Assembly (NCBI RefSeq): GCF_004521915.1
Contig: NZ_SDKD01000001.1
Coordinates: forward strand, 62,001-126,000
DNA: 64,000 nucleotides
DNA from: Brevibacillus migulae
GTDB lineage: Bacteria; Bacillota; Bacilli; Brevibacillales; Brevibacillaceae
Direction of reading: 5' to 3'
Shown: positions 1 through 12,300 of the stretch, piece by piece
Numbering within the stretch: the first letter of the stretch is position 1
Layout: the number at the start of each line of letters is the position of its first letter
Position numbers and translations under genes: made by a program
The notes under the pieces: generated by a model
Database searches by the model: none
Told to the model about the DNA's origin: nothing
Seen by the model: only the letters and a program-made list of their open reading frames with translations

Positions 1-20
1 GCGAATAGGAGTGGTACACA

Positions 21-851
21 TTGAATTTCAAGCCGCAGCAACAAAATGCAAGGACCGTACAACGGCAAACTGTAGGGCAACCGCAAAACTTCGGAGCTGG
101 CGTACCGACAAACGTTAGCCTGGGCGGGCGCACAAAAATGACTGGAAGCGTTCCGGCTCGCGATGAAAACCGCGTCTCCGTACAGGGCAGCCAATTTCTC
201 AAAGATCCAGGCGCACCTTCTAGCAACATGAGAACACAGGTGCAACCCGTTTCCCCGAAACAGGTACAGCCTCCGATCAATACCGATCGTTTTCGTACAG
301 CACAACCAGCTCAGCCAATGGTCCAGGGGCGCATGCAAACAACAAGACCGTTTAACGATGAACGGATGGTTAATCAACCGGATCTTTTGAAGAGTCAACC
401 GACCAACCAAATGCGGATCATGCCATACCAACCAACACGACCAGTCAACGACGAGCGTATGACCGCGCCTGGTGACTTTATGAAGTCTCAACCAGGCGGA
501 CAGTCCAGATATCTCCCCTACAGACCAACCGCGCCAAATGGCGGCGCAGGGGCGTTCCCTGGAGGTATTCCAGCGGATCAAATGCTCAGACAACCAACTG
601 ACCAAATGCGCTACCTTCCATATCAGCCAACCGCACCAAACGGAAACACGGGTATCGCTGGCGGCAGACAAATGGAAATGCCACAGCGAAACCCTTACAT
701 TCCTGCGAACGGGAATACCGGAATTGCTGGAGGACTGCAGCCACAAGTGATTGGGAATCAAGCGGCAGCAAATCCTCAGCTTTCACAACTGCAGCAATTA
801 ATGCAACTGTATCGACGTGGACAAGGTTATAACAATCTCAGCCCGCGCTAA
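21..851 (+). CDS. Repeat-rich Gln/Pro/Asn protein, putative phage structural protein
   Basis: A 276-residue protein of low complexity, dominated by Gln, Pro, Asn, Arg and Gly, with no transmembrane segment or recognisable enzymatic motif. Its centre holds at least three imperfect copies of a unit of the form QPxxQxRxxPYxPT followed by AP-N-G or RPVNDERM. The start is a TTG with an AGGAG site about eight bases upstream. It is the first of a tightly packed + strand series (27 bp to the next gene) ending in lysis genes, so a virion, fibre or ejection-related role is likely, but this rests on position only. I do not recognise the family. Confidence 0.7.
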   Translation: MNFKPQQQNARTVQRQTVGQPQNFGAGVPTNVSLGGRTKMTGSVPARDENRVSVQGSQFLKDPGAPSSNMRTQVQPVSPKQVQPPINTDRFRTAQPAQPMVQGRMQTTRPFNDERMVNQPDLLKSQPTNQMRIMPYQPTRPVNDERMTAPGDFMKSQPGGQSRYLPYRPTAPNGGAGAFPGGIPADQMLRQPTDQMRYLPYQPTAPNGNTGIAGGRQMEMPQRNPYIPANGNTGIAGGLQPQVIGNQAAANPQLSQLQQLMQLYRRGQGYNNLSPR

Positions 852-877
852 ACCACAAAAACGAGGTGAAATCATAA

Positions 878-2935
878 ATGTCAATCTTCGGTGGAACGAC
901 TGACCGTGAAAAAGACGGCCACTATGTCGGGGGACGTAAACTGACGCAAGAAGAAAGCGATGCAAGATACGCAGAAAAAGGCGGCAACATGGGATCTCTC
1001 TTGAAAGAAAGAGCGAAAGCGGATCGTCTTGGCTATGATTCTGTGGAAGAAATGCACTACCAGGAGCGCAAAGATCCAGAGGATCGAAAAAGCTCCACAA
1101 AGCCGAAAACGAGTGGGACAGTCGGCAATAAACCTACCACTACTACCACATCCCCTAAACTATCTACACAGGTGATGCCAAAAACTACGACAGGCGGATT
1201 GACTCCGAATCCTACCTACACGCCTGGAAAAACCGTGGATCTCAGCGGATTGAAAAACGCTATCGGCTCTCGTCCAACGCAATATATGAATCTCGGAGAG
1301 TACAAAAACTATATTGACCGTATCGCGAATGCGGGCGGTGCTGATGTTGCTGTTGATCCGGCACGATTCCAAACCACTACACACTTGGCGGATCTGTTAA
1401 AGCAGATGAATGAAGTGCTGGCTCCGCAGACTCAGGCGCAGAAGAACGCGGCAACGTCCAGCTTCAACCAGGCGATGCAAGCGAACGACAGCAAATGGGC
1501 GGCTCGCGGACTTGGTGCCTCCGGTGCTGCAGCTGCAGAGGCGAGAGCAGGGGCAAATGCACTGGCTGGTCAGATGGCTGGTATCGAGGCAGATCAACAA
1601 GCAGTAGCCGCGCAACTCGGATTGAACTACGCGGATCTTGGATTGCGTGAGTCCGATCAACGTTTCAACCAACAGCAGTCCAACCGCCAATTTGATTTGA
1701 ATCGCGCTACTGGTGCTGCGTCCGGTTACATGGACGGTCTGACCTTCCAAGAGCAGCAGCTCCAAAACTATCTGAATAACTTGAAAGACGTTACTGGTAT
1801 GGAAATGGGGCAGAATCAATGGTCGCAAGAGTTTGGTCTGGAACGACAACAGGCTGACTTCGGCAGATGGTTGGATTCCAGCCGATTCTATGAGGATCAA
1901 CGTCAATTCGATGAAAATATGGATCAAAGGAAATACGAGTACGATAAGGACCTGGATTTCCGTTATGACGATCTGGATTTCCGGCGCGATTCTTTTGATC
2001 GGGAATATGATTACCGAGATTCTGAGCTGGATCAACGTCGATACGAATACGACAACGATATGGATCAGCGGCAGTACGAGTACGACAACGACTACCGCTT
2101 GCGCGAAGGAGAATTGACAGGGATCTACAACCCGTATTCAGCTGGAAGTGGAGGCGCGAGATACGCAATGTCCGCATCTGGATCACCAGCCGGCATGTCT
2201 ACAATGAGTGCTTCCGGTGCAGCGAATACAAAAGGATTGATCAACAACCTTTTGAATTTGAAAAAGCAAGCTAACCAGGCATCGGCAAGCGGAGCCACGC
2301 CACAGCAGATGGCGGCATTCAAGGCGCAAGGAGACGCGATTCGCCAAGAGTTAGCACTAAATGGCGTGGACCCTTCCCTCTACGGATCGAACGTGACGTA
2401 TGACCAAGCTCTGCAGAATCTCGCGTCAACAGGTGGAGGAGGAATTCAGACTCTAGCAATGCGTGATTTCCTTGCGGGCAGACAAGACCGCGCATTCGAT
2501 GAACTGATGCGACAAAACGAGTATGAACAAGACGTACTCAACTCCAACCGCAATTACCAACTGGATCAGGCTCGCTATAACCAGGATGTTATCAATTCCG
2601 GTTACGACAACCGATACAAAGAATCGGGAATCCGCGATAGAGAGTTTGAACGGAATTCTCAAATCGCTACAAATGGCTATATGTCCTCTGTCCTTTCCCT
2701 GGGCAGCCGTGATGAAGCGCTGGATTACATCGCGAAATACGGTGGTAGCATGGCGAATGATGGTGCAGACGTGATGGCGATCATGGATGCGGTAGAACGT
2801 CGATGGGGCGGAATGAGTGAAAAAGAAAAAGTCGCTTTGCAAAATGCAATCCTGGAAGGGCAATTGAAACAGCAGCGTCTCCAGGAAGAACAAGGGACCA
2901 GCAGCGGATCTTTCTGGAATAGCTCGGGGGAGTAG
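878..2935 (+). CDS. Putative phage internal/ejection or tail protein with charged YEYD repeats
   Basis: A 685-residue soluble protein. The N-terminal third is basic and Thr-rich. The middle is Gln/Ala-rich and probably helical. Residues about 330-410 carry a tandem charged repeat of the form D-L/M-D-x-R-x-YEYD-x-D, and a second Arg/Asn/Tyr-rich stretch of the same flavour lies near residues 535-590. GAGGTGAA precedes the ATG. It lies immediately upstream of a lytic transglycosylase and a giant polyvalent protein, the order expected for internal virion or DNA-ejection proteins of short-tailed phages. The family is not identified. A tail-fibre or adaptor role is the alternative. Confidence 0.7.
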   Translation: MSIFGGTTDREKDGHYVGGRKLTQEESDARYAEKGGNMGSLLKERAKADRLGYDSVEEMHYQERKDPEDRKSSTKPKTSGTVGNKPTTTTTSPKLSTQVMPKTTTGGLTPNPTYTPGKTVDLSGLKNAIGSRPTQYMNLGEYKNYIDRIANAGGADVAVDPARFQTTTHLADLLKQMNEVLAPQTQAQKNAATSSFNQAMQANDSKWAARGLGASGAAAAEARAGANALAGQMAGIEADQQAVAAQLGLNYADLGLRESDQRFNQQQSNRQFDLNRATGAASGYMDGLTFQEQQLQNYLNNLKDVTGMEMGQNQWSQEFGLERQQADFGRWLDSSRFYEDQRQFDENMDQRKYEYDKDLDFRYDDLDFRRDSFDREYDYRDSELDQRRYEYDNDMDQRQYEYDNDYRLREGELTGIYNPYSAGSGGARYAMSASGSPAGMSTMSASGAANTKGLINNLLNLKKQANQASASGATPQQMAAFKAQGDAIRQELALNGVDPSLYGSNVTYDQALQNLASTGGGGIQTLAMRDFLAGRQDRAFDELMRQNEYEQDVLNSNRNYQLDQARYNQDVINSGYDNRYKESGIRDREFERNSQIATNGYMSSVLSLGSRDEALDYIAKYGGSMANDGADVMAIMDAVERRWGGMSEKEKVALQNAILEGQLKQQRLQEEQGTSSGSFWNSSGE

Positions 2936-2949
2936 GTAGCCTGAAAGGA

Positions 2950-3360
2950 GTGCCGCAATCCTATCAGGCTCCGATTTCTAAAGCGGCTCAGGCAGTCGGC
3001 ATCGATCCGAAGTTTATCGCTGCGATGATGAAGCAAGAATCCAGCTACAATGTGAACGCGAAAAGTCACGCTGGCGCTTCCGGTCTGATGCAGCTCATGC
3101 CAGCTACAGCTAAATCCCTGGGCGTAACGGATATCTACGATCCCGAGCAGAATATCATGGGAGGCGCAAAGTACATCAAGCAGCAGCTTGATCGATTCGG
3201 ATCGAGAGAGCTTGCGCTTGCCGCGTACAACGCTGGTCCTGGACGGGTTCAGAAAGCGATTCAACAAGCAGGAACGAATGATTGGAATGTCGTTAAAAGA
3301 TACCTACCAGCCGAGACACAGAACTATGTGCCGAAGGTGTTGGGGAACTACGCAACATAG
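2950..3360 (+). CDS. SLT-domain lytic transglycosylase (virion-associated)
   Basis: A 136-residue protein that is essentially one soluble-lytic-transglycosylase (goose-lysozyme fold) domain. The catalytic Glu is in MMKQESSYN, followed by GASGLMQLMPATAKSLGV and the AAYNAGPG motif, all diagnostic. The enzyme cleaves the MurNAc-GlcNAc bond in peptidoglycan. It has no signal peptide, and its place between putative ejection proteins suggests it is carried in the particle to open a local hole in the wall during DNA entry. The start is uncertain: GTG at 2950 overlaps the AAAGGAG, while a rare CTG at 2941 would have GGGGGAG at ideal spacing. Confidence 0.9.
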   Translation: MPQSYQAPISKAAQAVGIDPKFIAAMMKQESSYNVNAKSHAGASGLMQLMPATAKSLGVTDIYDPEQNIMGGAKYIKQQLDRFGSRELALAAYNAGPGRVQKAIQQAGTNDWNVVKRYLPAETQNYVPKVLGNYAT

Positions 3361-3371
3361 GAGGAATCGGA

Positions 3372-6300
3372 ATGCCATTTGACTCTAAAGGACGGTGGTA
3401 CGATCCAAACCTGGAACCATTCAAAATGGATCGTAGATACCAGGCGAAAAGATCGTACCTTGAGGGAGAATGGTCATATTCGGGGAATAAAGTAAGCGAG
3501 GGGGAGGCACCAATGCCTTCCCCTTCTTCTGTTACTCCGAAGCAGCATGGCCCATTCTTGCCATCGAAACCATTATCACAAGCACCAGCTCCACAACATG
3601 GTCCGTTTTTGCCGGATCGCCAAACATCAACAAAACCAACAGCGAATACCAACAGCTATCTGACCAACTTCTTAGCGAAGCAGAAGGTACTGAATGATCA
3701 AAAGCCGATCTCGCCAAGCGCGAACATTTCCCGCCAAGAGATTAAAACGTCACAGGCATTGAAATCGCAGGGACTCCCTACGATCAATGATGCAAAGTCA
3801 TCCAGTCCAATGAGCGAGTTTTTGACCGGACGAGTAGGAAACAACATTCCGTCTCCAACTCCAGCACAGTCCACTCCGGTACAGACTTCTCCTGTAACGG
3901 GATACCTGGCTAATCAACAAGCACGAAACAGCGTAACGTCTCCAGTTGCACAAGGGCCAACATTCGGAGAGACAGCGAAACGATATGGAGAGGCATATTT
4001 GAATGAATGGGTGAAACCGATCCTTACGCAAGGCCCAACCGCGCCTATCTCGGAAGCGCTGGAAGGTGCATTCACTCCAAATAAACAAAACCGTAATTAC
4101 CTGGAGGAAGCCGGGGCAAACTTCCGAGCTGGCCTGGGTGACGTATTAGAAACAGCCGGAAACACCGCTCACTACCTGGGAGATGGACGCAGCCAAATGG
4201 TTTCCGGCATTGGGGATTCGCTCAGACGCGGAGGCGATTCTCTACGCCAGGGCTATGAAACCGAACAAGTGACAGATATGAACGATCCGCGATTCTTCTC
4301 TACCACACTCGCAAGAAGCATGGCATTCCCTGCAGCAGCCGCTCCGGTGGCAATCGGGGGTGCTTTGGGTGGCGAAGCAATCGCAGGTGCAGCTGGATTG
4401 GGTGCGCTTGGTACGTATGTAGCCGGATCTTTGGGCGCAGCGATTCCAGCGACGGCGTTTGAGTCTGCGATGGAAGCAGGGGATACATACGCGCAAGCAA
4501 GAGAGCGTGGCGAAACCCTGGAACAATCCCGGGCAGCAGCCAATGAAGCGTTAGTGAAAAACGCAGGGTTAGTTGGCGGAACGAACTTGGCAGAGTTCTT
4601 AGCGGCATTCGCGCCTGTAAGGGGCTTTAACCGCGTTGCCGCAACCATCGGTAAGGCTGGTGCGGGTGCTGTGGTAGAGGGCGGTCAAGAGGGGTATCAA
4701 GACGTTATCCAGCGTGACGCATTGGGCGAGGACGTTTCCTATAATCCGATGAATTGGGATCAAGCAACCTGGGATGCAGCAAAAATCGGCGCTTTGATCG
4801 GTGGAGGTATGGCTGGAGTCGGTGCAGTCGTAGATCCATACAGCGACGAACGTATCCAAACCATCCAGCGTGACGTTGTAAATGCCCTGCCTCCACAGAT
4901 CAAGAAGCACGTCCAGGACTACACAGAATCCCGCATTAAAGAAGGTGCAGATCAGACAACCGCCTTGAACGAAGTGATGGACGATCTGATCCAAATGCCG
5001 GAGACGCAAGAGATTGTCCAGGAAGTGCTACAGAAGCATGCCAAACGAGAGGCGGAGAAAGAGAAAGTAGCCGCCCAGGGAACAGCGAAAGCGGCTCTCG
5101 ATCTTGGCGTAATCGATGCGCTCGATCTGAATGCGGGACGCACAAATAAATCGACGCTTGACGAGGAGGATCTTGCCGCTAGAGTCATCCAGGCAGAGCA
5201 AACCTTCCCTGACTTTCATCCATCAATGACGGAATTGCAGGAAACGCTCGGCTTGTCTCCTAACGAGGCTTTCGATGTTGCCACGCAGATGATTGCTCGT
5301 CGCCAGGAACGAAACCGCCAGGCGGCTGCAGCTCCTTCGATGAATCAACAGGAAGCGGGACCGATCGAATTTACAGCGAATCAAGCCGCGCCAGAAGTCG
5401 CTCCGGTTGATTCGATTGATATACCAAGCGTTACACCTGTCGAATCTCAAACTGGATTAGATCAATTGGGATCTGGAATGACTTCTGGAATCACCGAAAA
5501 CATGTACGACATGCTGTGGAATAAGGTACAAAAAGGCGATGTGAAAGAAGCGGGGCAAGTATCTCCACTCTTGCAAGCAGCTAAATTTGTTCGTGATGCT
5601 GGAGGATTACAGACACGCGATGACTTGATCCAGTTTGCAAATGATGTGGCTAGTGTACGTGATCAGCAACTCACAGGTCCAGCATTCCAGCAAGCGATGG
5701 GTAACGTTGTTAATAAGTACACGCCACAACAAACTGCGCAAGAAGTCATCGAACAAGAGCCATCCCTGGATGAACTGCGACAGGAATTGCAGGAAGAGAA
5801 CCGTCTCCAGCAAGAGATCCAGGTCGGAGATAAAGTCACCATTGATGGACGCAAAGGCGAATATGAAGTCGTCGATGTGAAGGACCAAGCTGCCGTAAAA
5901 GTACGATTCCCAAACGGGCAAGAGATCCCTGTTGGAAGGTCAAAGGTGCAGAAGTTGCAGCAGACAGCCGCAAACGAGCAAAATACAGCCGTTCCAGATC
6001 AGTCGGTATCATCGGAAGGATCTGACGTTACACAAGCTAAAAACGCGGTTGGGGGCGGTCTATCAGGTACGAGAGTTGAGTTTGCGAGCAAAAGAAAATT
6101 CACCCCTGATGAAGTGGCGAACGCAACTGAGAACCAAGTGAAGGACCATATCGCTTGGCAAGCAGTCGGTTACGCAAAAGATAAAATTGATGAAGCGATC
6201 AGGAACAACGACTTAGCAACCGCCCGAAAATTATTCAAAGAACAAGCGAAGAACACGGGCGGCGGTAACGATCTAGCTCTTTGGAATGGCGCATACCCTC

Positions 6301-9300
6301 CAGGGAAAACTTCTATCACGATGCGAAACGGCAATAAAATCGATGTATCGCATGACCAGCTATTCAAGCATTACGTGGAAATGGTCAAAGAATCCGCTGG
6401 TACTATCGAGCAACCAAGGGAGAAAACGATCGATAACAGCTCGAATGATAAAAATGACCGTGAATCCAATGAACAGCAACCGGACAACATCATTGTGCCG
6501 GACGTGGGCAACCGCGATAGTGTCATCGTTGAAATGAACGGCAAGCAGGAAGAGGTCCAGGTCGGATATGCGATTGTGGACGCAAGCAACCTGGTAACGT
6601 CCCACAATACCGATCTGACGGTCAATGAAGAATTTCCGCAAGAGATGCAGCCCCGGGATCGTACCCGCGAGGCATACCGCGATCAGATCACGCGAATTGC
6701 ACAAGGCTTAATCCCCGAATACCTGGGAAAGAGTCCGAAAGCATCTGAGGGCGCACCGATTATCGGGGAGGATGGCGTTGTTGAGTCCGGCAACGGGCGG
6801 ACCATAGCTTTGAAAAATGCGTACCAAGAGGGCATGGAAAGCGCAAAGCGTTACCGCGAATGGCTCCAAAAAGAGGCTGATATTTTTGGGTTAACTGAGA
6901 ATCAGGTAAACGCTTATAAACATCCCGTATTGGTTCGGGTTCGGCTTACAGACCTAGACCGAGAAGAATTTGCCAGAGCTGCAAATAAGTCAGATGTAGT
7001 CACCCTTTCACCTTCTGAACAAGCGCAGGCCGATGCCGCAAAACTATCGATTGGCTTGATGCAATATTTTTCGCCGGACGAGAAAGGGCAAATTCAGACA
7101 AGAGAGAATAGAGAGTTTATCACGGAGTTTATGCGTACCGTTGTGGGGAGTGCCGAACGTAATCTCTATATGACCAGCGAAGGGGCATTGTCACAAAGCG
7201 GGATCAACCGCATTCGTAATGCTGTATTCGCAAAAGCATACGGTGACGCAGCTGTGATTGAAAAGCTGGCAGAAGATCCAGACAACAATGTTCGCAACAT
7301 CACGAATGCTCTCCTTCTGGCTGCCCCCCGTTTCGCTGCGCTCAAAGCCGATATGGAGGCGGGTGTGTTAATTGATGCAGATATTAGCCAAGACCTCTCA
7401 AACGCTGTCAAAGTCCTTTCTGAGCTACGAGAAGAGGGCAGGAGCGTGCAAGAATATCTGGATCAAGGATCAATGTTTGGCGATGACCTTTCCCCAATCG
7501 CAAAAGAGTGGTTAAGCATCTTTGAACGTTTCAAGGGAAGCGCTAAACGTATCTCAACATACTTGCTTACCTACGCGCATAACGTGCAAGCAGTGGGCGA
7601 TCCATCGCAAATGTCTCTATTTGGGCAAGAGTATCCAACAAAAGAAGAGTTGCTGGAGGCGGCAATTCGGGAAATCGAAAGGACGGATGGAAATGCAAGA
7701 GAAGCAGCAGAGTTACAAGTCACGCTTTTTGACGAGCCGAAACCATATGTTGAACAAGATACGGAAAGCATCGGACGATCGCAAAAAGAAAGTGCTGCAG
7801 GAAATCAAAGAGGATATGAAACGGTAGATCCTGCCTGGAAAACAGAGAGCGGCTACAATCGCAATTACAAACAGCGGATCGATTACTTGGATAACCTCCT
7901 TGCGAAGAATTTGAAACCATCCTTGAAAAGAATGATTCAAGCGGAAAAAGATCGTGTTACCGCGATGTGGGACGCAGCGCAGACCATGCCGATGTACGAA
8001 GTTTTTGATCTGCAGAATGATTCGTTGAACTCGGGCGAACGATTCGACTACAAAATCTACGAGGAAACACTGAAAACCCGCAGGTCAAATGGTGAAAAAT
8101 ACGAAGCTCGTCCAATCCCCGAGTGGATCAAAAACCTTTCGGATGAAGAAGTGAAAAAACGCGCCGATGAATACCAGGCAAACGGATCACTTTCTTCTGA
8201 TAGAGAGGGATTCCTTTTCTATCGTGAGTGGAATGATCGTCGCCAGAACCGTGTGAATGAGAAGAAAACCGCAGCAGCGAAAGAGGCAGCGGAGAAAAAG
8301 GCAGCATACGGAACCGCAACCGCTTATACGCGAGACACATTCACGTATCGCGGTCGAGAGCGTACTCGCGTTGTCTTTAACGGAAACCCTACTCAAAGCA
8401 TGATCCGCCCGCTCAAAGCGATGGGATTCAGCGAGACTAGCGGCAGAGACAATACTTGGGACGGTCCAGGTCACAAGATGGGAATGGACAAAGCATTCTC
8501 CAAGCTGGATGCCGAGATCAGGAAGGAGGCGAACCGTCTTGCGAAGGAACAACGAGCAAAAGAACGGGCAGAAAAAGCAGCGGCAAAAGCCCAGGGAACA
8601 ACACCAGCAGCACAAGCAGCGGTGGAGCCACAAACGCAAGAACAGCCTGATCAAGCTCCAGCGGCAAAAGAAGCGACTGAAAAAGCAAGCGCAGTAAATC
8701 CAACTATCGTGGACCGCTACCTAATGTTTGAAAAGCGAGTGCAGCAAGGGAAGGTAGAGGACGTTGAGGAAATCAAACGATTCTACCAGGCACTCAAAGA
8801 GAATGCCAACACTTTCAAGGAATCGCTAGTGGCGAAGCTAAGAACGATGGATCAATACAAGAAGAAGCGTAACGCTACGCTGGCGGACCTGGCGAACAAG
8901 ACGCATGAGCGAATCGCGTACACCCTGGCAAGCGTTGACGGGATGGGGATCTCTTACAACCCGTCTGAGGATGGAGCGAAGGAGCGAGCGGTCGAGAATA
9001 AGATCGTGGGACTCACCCAGGCGGATTTGGACAAGCACAACGCAGAAAGAGAAAAGTCTCGCAACTATGCGGAAAAGGTCAAGAACAACCCCGAAACGCT
9101 GCAGGAATTGCGTGATAAGAAGCGTCAATACGGACTGACGGATCAGGAGCAAGAACGCCTGGACGAGCTAGAGGCACAAGCCACCAAAGAACGTGATAAA
9201 GAGCGAAAGAAACAAGTGGCGGAAGTCTCCGGCAAGATCGAGTTTGGTCCGGTCGAATCGTTCACGCATACCAAGACTGGAGCGAAAATGTTCAAGGTCG

Positions 9301-12300
9301 CGTTGAAATCCCGCTTGGATAAAGAGGCATATACCGCACTCAACAAACGCATGAAAGACCAGGGACACCCAGGCTACTCCACGTTCGCAAAAGGATTCCT
9401 GTTCAACGCTGATCCAACCGAGTATTTGAAGCAGTACACGGAGAGCCTGGAGGACGCTGTGGAGACGCAGGGCAGCCAGGAAGATGCCGAAGTTGTTCGA
9501 CGCAAGAAAGTAGCGGACAAGCTGCGGACGCTAGCTGATGGCATGGCAGCGCGGGCTAACGAGGCGTTGAGCCGTGATCGCCTGACCAATACCGCGAAGC
9601 GGGCAAGAGAAGCGGCTCACGCGGAAGAAGCAGCGCAAGGAGAACTCACTTTCTCCAAAATCATGCGCAACGTAGCCGATGGTATTGAGAGCGGGGAAGC
9701 AGTCCACCTGGAAGGGGTATCCGCTCGTACTCACCTAGAGACACTGACCTACTACTTGCGCATGGCTCGAAATGAGTACATCAGAAAGAATAATATCTCC
9801 TACTCGGATTCGCAGAAAATCGATTTCGATCCCGAGCATATCAAGGGACTGGATTATCCATATCCGCAGCTGCACAAAGACACTCTCCGTGATCTGATCA
9901 AGTACGCAGGAGATCTAAAAGGCGGTAAGATGGCAGCTCGCTCTCTAAACGGTCAAATGGCGAATGCCAAGACCCACCTGGTAGACGTTCGCTATCAGAT
10001 GGATAACATCGAGAAGTTGCTGGACCTAGCAAAAGGCGTGAAGGATGCCAAGTACACCATCGAACGAATCGAGGACTCTCTGATCCATAACAAGCGACTG
10101 CAAACGATGGGGATCAAGACAGCCGAGCAATTCCGATCAGCCTTGCGTGAGTATCTCAAATTCCGTGACGGAACCGCTATGACTGCCGAACAGCGCAAAG
10201 AGTTGGAATTGAAACAGCGCGAGCGTGAAATGGCGCAGCTGAAAGTCGATGGATTTTTCCCTACACCGAAGCCGTTGATCGATAAGATGCTGGATTACGC
10301 CCGCATTGAGGATGGAATGACTGTCCTGGAACCATCTGCAGGCAAGGGGAATATTGCCGATGCGATCCGTAAAGAACATCCGAATGCGGTCCTGGATGTA
10401 GTTGAATACAATCATTCGCTCTCCAGCTTCCTACAAGATAAAGGGCATAACGTGGTCGGGGATGACTTCCTGGAGCATACCGGACAATATGACAGGATCA
10501 TCATGAATCCACCGTTTGAGAACCTGCAGGACGTTGATCATGTGCGCCATGCATATGAGCAGCTGAAACCAGGCGGCAGGCTGGTAGCCATTATGAGCGC
10601 CGGACCATTCGGGCGCAGCGATAAGAAGTCCACCGAGTTCCGTCAGTGGCTCGATGACCTGGGCGCGGAATACACCAAGAACCCATCTGGATCATTTAAG
10701 GATAGTGAGCGTTCTACCGGAGTTGAAACCTACATGGTTGTAATTGACAAGGACAGTGCGGCAATGGCACAACAGGAAACGGCTGCTGCTCGTCAGAAAG
10801 ACATCGATACTTTCGTGGGATCAAAAGGAACATCCGGTAAACCACCAGCTCCACAAAAAATTAAAGCGATCCAGGCGCAGTCGTTCGATACTGCGCCTTT
10901 TACTATTGATGATGTGATAAATGGGAAGGCTGTTGTCCTGTCGTCGGAAGGTCCTGCACCGCGTACAGATAAGAGGGTAACGCGGACAGAGATAAGCCAA
11001 TTCATCAAGGATAAATTGGGAGTACAGTTGGGAGTTGGACATACCAAAGGGGTCGCTCCCGCACTATACAACCGGAAAAGCAACGTAATCCGCAGCCAAG
11101 ACTACGGTGATTTTGAGAAGATGGCACATGAGATTGGTCATGCGTATGATCGCAACGGAAAATATTCCAAAGATCCTGCATTTGCTGATGAGTTGCAAGC
11201 TCTCGCTGATCGACTAGAGATTCCGGTGGGCATGGACCCCGAGCAGATTCAACGGGAAGGATTTGCAGAATTTATGCGCACCTACCTGTATAGCTCGGAG
11301 GAACTGCTGGCAGTAGCTCCAAATTTACTGGACGCATTTGACCAGGACTTGAAAGCCCAGGGCAAATTAAAAGACATTCGGACCCTACGTGAAATGATCC
11401 AGACTTGGATTGGACAGTCTCCAGATGCCCACGTTCGTGCCGGATGGCAAGAAACAACGGAACGTAAAGTGCCGATGCGGGAACGTTGGGAGAACTTTTA
11501 CACCAAGATCGTAGACGATATGTATCCTATGATTAGCCGTGTTCAACGTGCGCTTGGGAGAAACCTGGACAAAGTACCGGATGCATTCAATCCAATTGGG
11601 GCAATTATCCGCTGGAGAGGATCGGACGGAAAAGCAGAAACATTCCTGGAGTATGGTGTAGTCAACAACGAAGGGAAAAAGATCGGTAAGGGCCTGACTG
11701 AAATTCTATCAAAAGTAGATGATCTGAACGTACTGAATGATTTGCTGGTTGCATTGCGCTCAGTGGAATTGAGCGATGTTCATGGAAAAACCAAAACGCC
11801 AGTGGACATTGCCAAAGCACGCCGGATGATTACGCAATTGCGCGATAAGAAAGAGGGTCGCCAATACTTTGAAGCTGCGAAAGAGCTGTATGCATATCAG
11901 CGCGACTTGCTCAATCTTCTAGTAGAATCGGGACGTTTCTCTAAAGAGGATATTGATCGATTTACTAAGGATCATAACTTCTATGTGCCATTCTACCGTG
12001 TACAAAGCGATACCGGACTCCAGGCAAAGGTTGATGGCTACTTCAATACCCACAAACACAAAAAGATGGGTGGATTACAAAGCCCAATCCGCAAAATGAG
12101 CGAAACAGGGTCAACGAAAAATGTCATTAGTCCAGTGGAATCAATCGTTCGTAACACGTATCTGTACGTGAGCATTGCAGAGCGCAACAAGGTAGGGGTA
12201 GCATTTGCAAAGACAGCTGAGCTTTTCCCTGAGCAAATGACACCTATCTTTGAACGTGTGGATACCGTAGCGACTCCAGGGATTACCTTTGAACAAATGC

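Noticed and set aside
1397..2186. Long minus-strand frames (for example 1397-2035) opposite the 685-residue protein
   Set aside because: They mirror the codon repeats of the + strand gene, have no ribosome sites and lie entirely inside a well-supported gene.
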